From positions 1-64,000 of the forward strand of contig NZ_JANZNQ010000001.1 of the NCBI RefSeq assembly GCF_027257955.1: a DNA stretch of 64,000 bases, written 5' to 3'. Position numbers and translations under genes: made by a program. Origin of the DNA: Zhongshania aquatica. GTDB lineage: Bacteria > Pseudomonadota > Gammaproteobacteria > Pseudomonadales > Spongiibacteraceae. The notes below the pieces were generated by a model. The model made no database searches and had not been told where the DNA came from. It saw only the letters and a program-made list of their open reading frames with translations. Shown here one piece after another: positions 63,881 to 64,000 of the stretch. Position 1 is the first letter of the stretch. Each line of letters opens with the position of its first letter.

Positions 63881-64000
63881 CTAAGCGGCGCTTTCGCTGG
63901 GATCAAGTGATCCCAAACCCTCAAAAAGTAGCTCAACATGAAGCGCACCGTTGGTATTGACCACTTTTCGAATACGAATATCGCCCAAGCGCCCATCGCG
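63881..64000 (-). CDS. C-terminal end of a gene cut by the window edge
   Basis: A minus-strand frame of 39 codons ends at TAG (63883-63881): it reads RDGRLGDIRIRKVV, NTNGALHVELLFEGLGS and LDPSESAA. The composition and lack of stops suggest a real gene, but the family is not recognisable from this fragment. Confidence 0.6.
   Translation of the reverse strand, partial: RDGRLGDIRIRKVVNTNGALHVELLFEGLGSLDPSESAA

Noticed and set aside
1-64000. CRISPR arrays, rRNA, prophage or integrative elements
   Set aside because: I looked for spaced direct repeats, rRNA motifs, integrase and phage structural genes and saw none.

Overview
This 64 kb window looks like chromosomal DNA of a free-living aerobic gammaproteobacterium with moderate GC. 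Two TonB-dependent receptors, an NAD-dependent CobB-type sirtuin, DUF2058 (YaiL), TIGR02647, RecQ, a DeaD/CsdA-type helicase, two wax-ester synthase/DGAT (WS/DGAT) enzymes and many CoA-linked catabolic genes together suggest a marine lineage such as Cellvibrionales/Spongiibacteraceae. That placement is inference. I see no rRNA, tRNA, CRISPR array, prophage or intact insertion sequence.

Layout. (1) 1-15.9 kb is a catabolic region. It holds a TonB receptor divergent from a TetR regulator, an acyl-CoA synthetase, a Rieske oxygenase, a glutathione S-transferase, a tandem-fused CaiB/BaiF CoA-transferase, a carboxymuconolactone-decarboxylase-like protein and a LysR regulator. Divergent from that LysR gene is scoA-scoB-thiolase-HMG-CoA lyase, which turns HMG-CoA and acetoacetate into acetyl-CoA. 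The substrate is not identifiable from sequence; activation, ring or chain oxidation and CoA transfer suggest a hydrophobic carboxylic acid. (2) 15.9-17.1 kb is a graveyard: a frameshifted PAT-type acetyltransferase and the 3' end of an ISL3-like transposase. (3) 17.1-29.5 kb is mixed: an FkbM methyltransferase/PhyH pair, a secreted unknown protein, a soluble chemoreceptor with five near-identical PAS repeats, an amidase, a luciferase-like oxidoreductase, MscS, and an acetyltransferase broken by one stop codon. (4) 29.7-32.0 kb is a compact four-gene operon: a BLUF-like protein, a small GTPase and two roadblock/LC7-type proteins. It recalls Streptomyces conservons and the MglA/MglB polarity module and is the most interesting block. 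(5) 32.2-42.1 kb is glutamine synthetase III behind a sigma-54-like promoter, followed by oxidoreductases, a GST, DUF2058 and RecQ. (6) 42.2-58.1 kb is iron uptake (siderophore receptor plus PepSY protein around a Fur-like site) and neutral-lipid metabolism (two WS/DGATs, an esterase, a HAD-PlsC fusion, a lipoprotein hydrolase and a fatty acid hydroxylase), with a sirtuin, truncated haemoglobin and small enzymes. (7) 58.2-64 kb is a LysR gene, chromate transporter, DEAD-box helicase, thioesterase, TrhA/hemolysin III and a gene cut by the window end.

Three genes have odd 5' ends. One LysR gene and recQ have no ATG/GTG/TTG where the conserved N-terminus requires a start, and a YpeA-type acetyltransferase has TGA where the family has Trp. 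Each could be real biology, early decay or a base error. Gene starts were moved downstream where a better ribosome-binding site or family length supported it.
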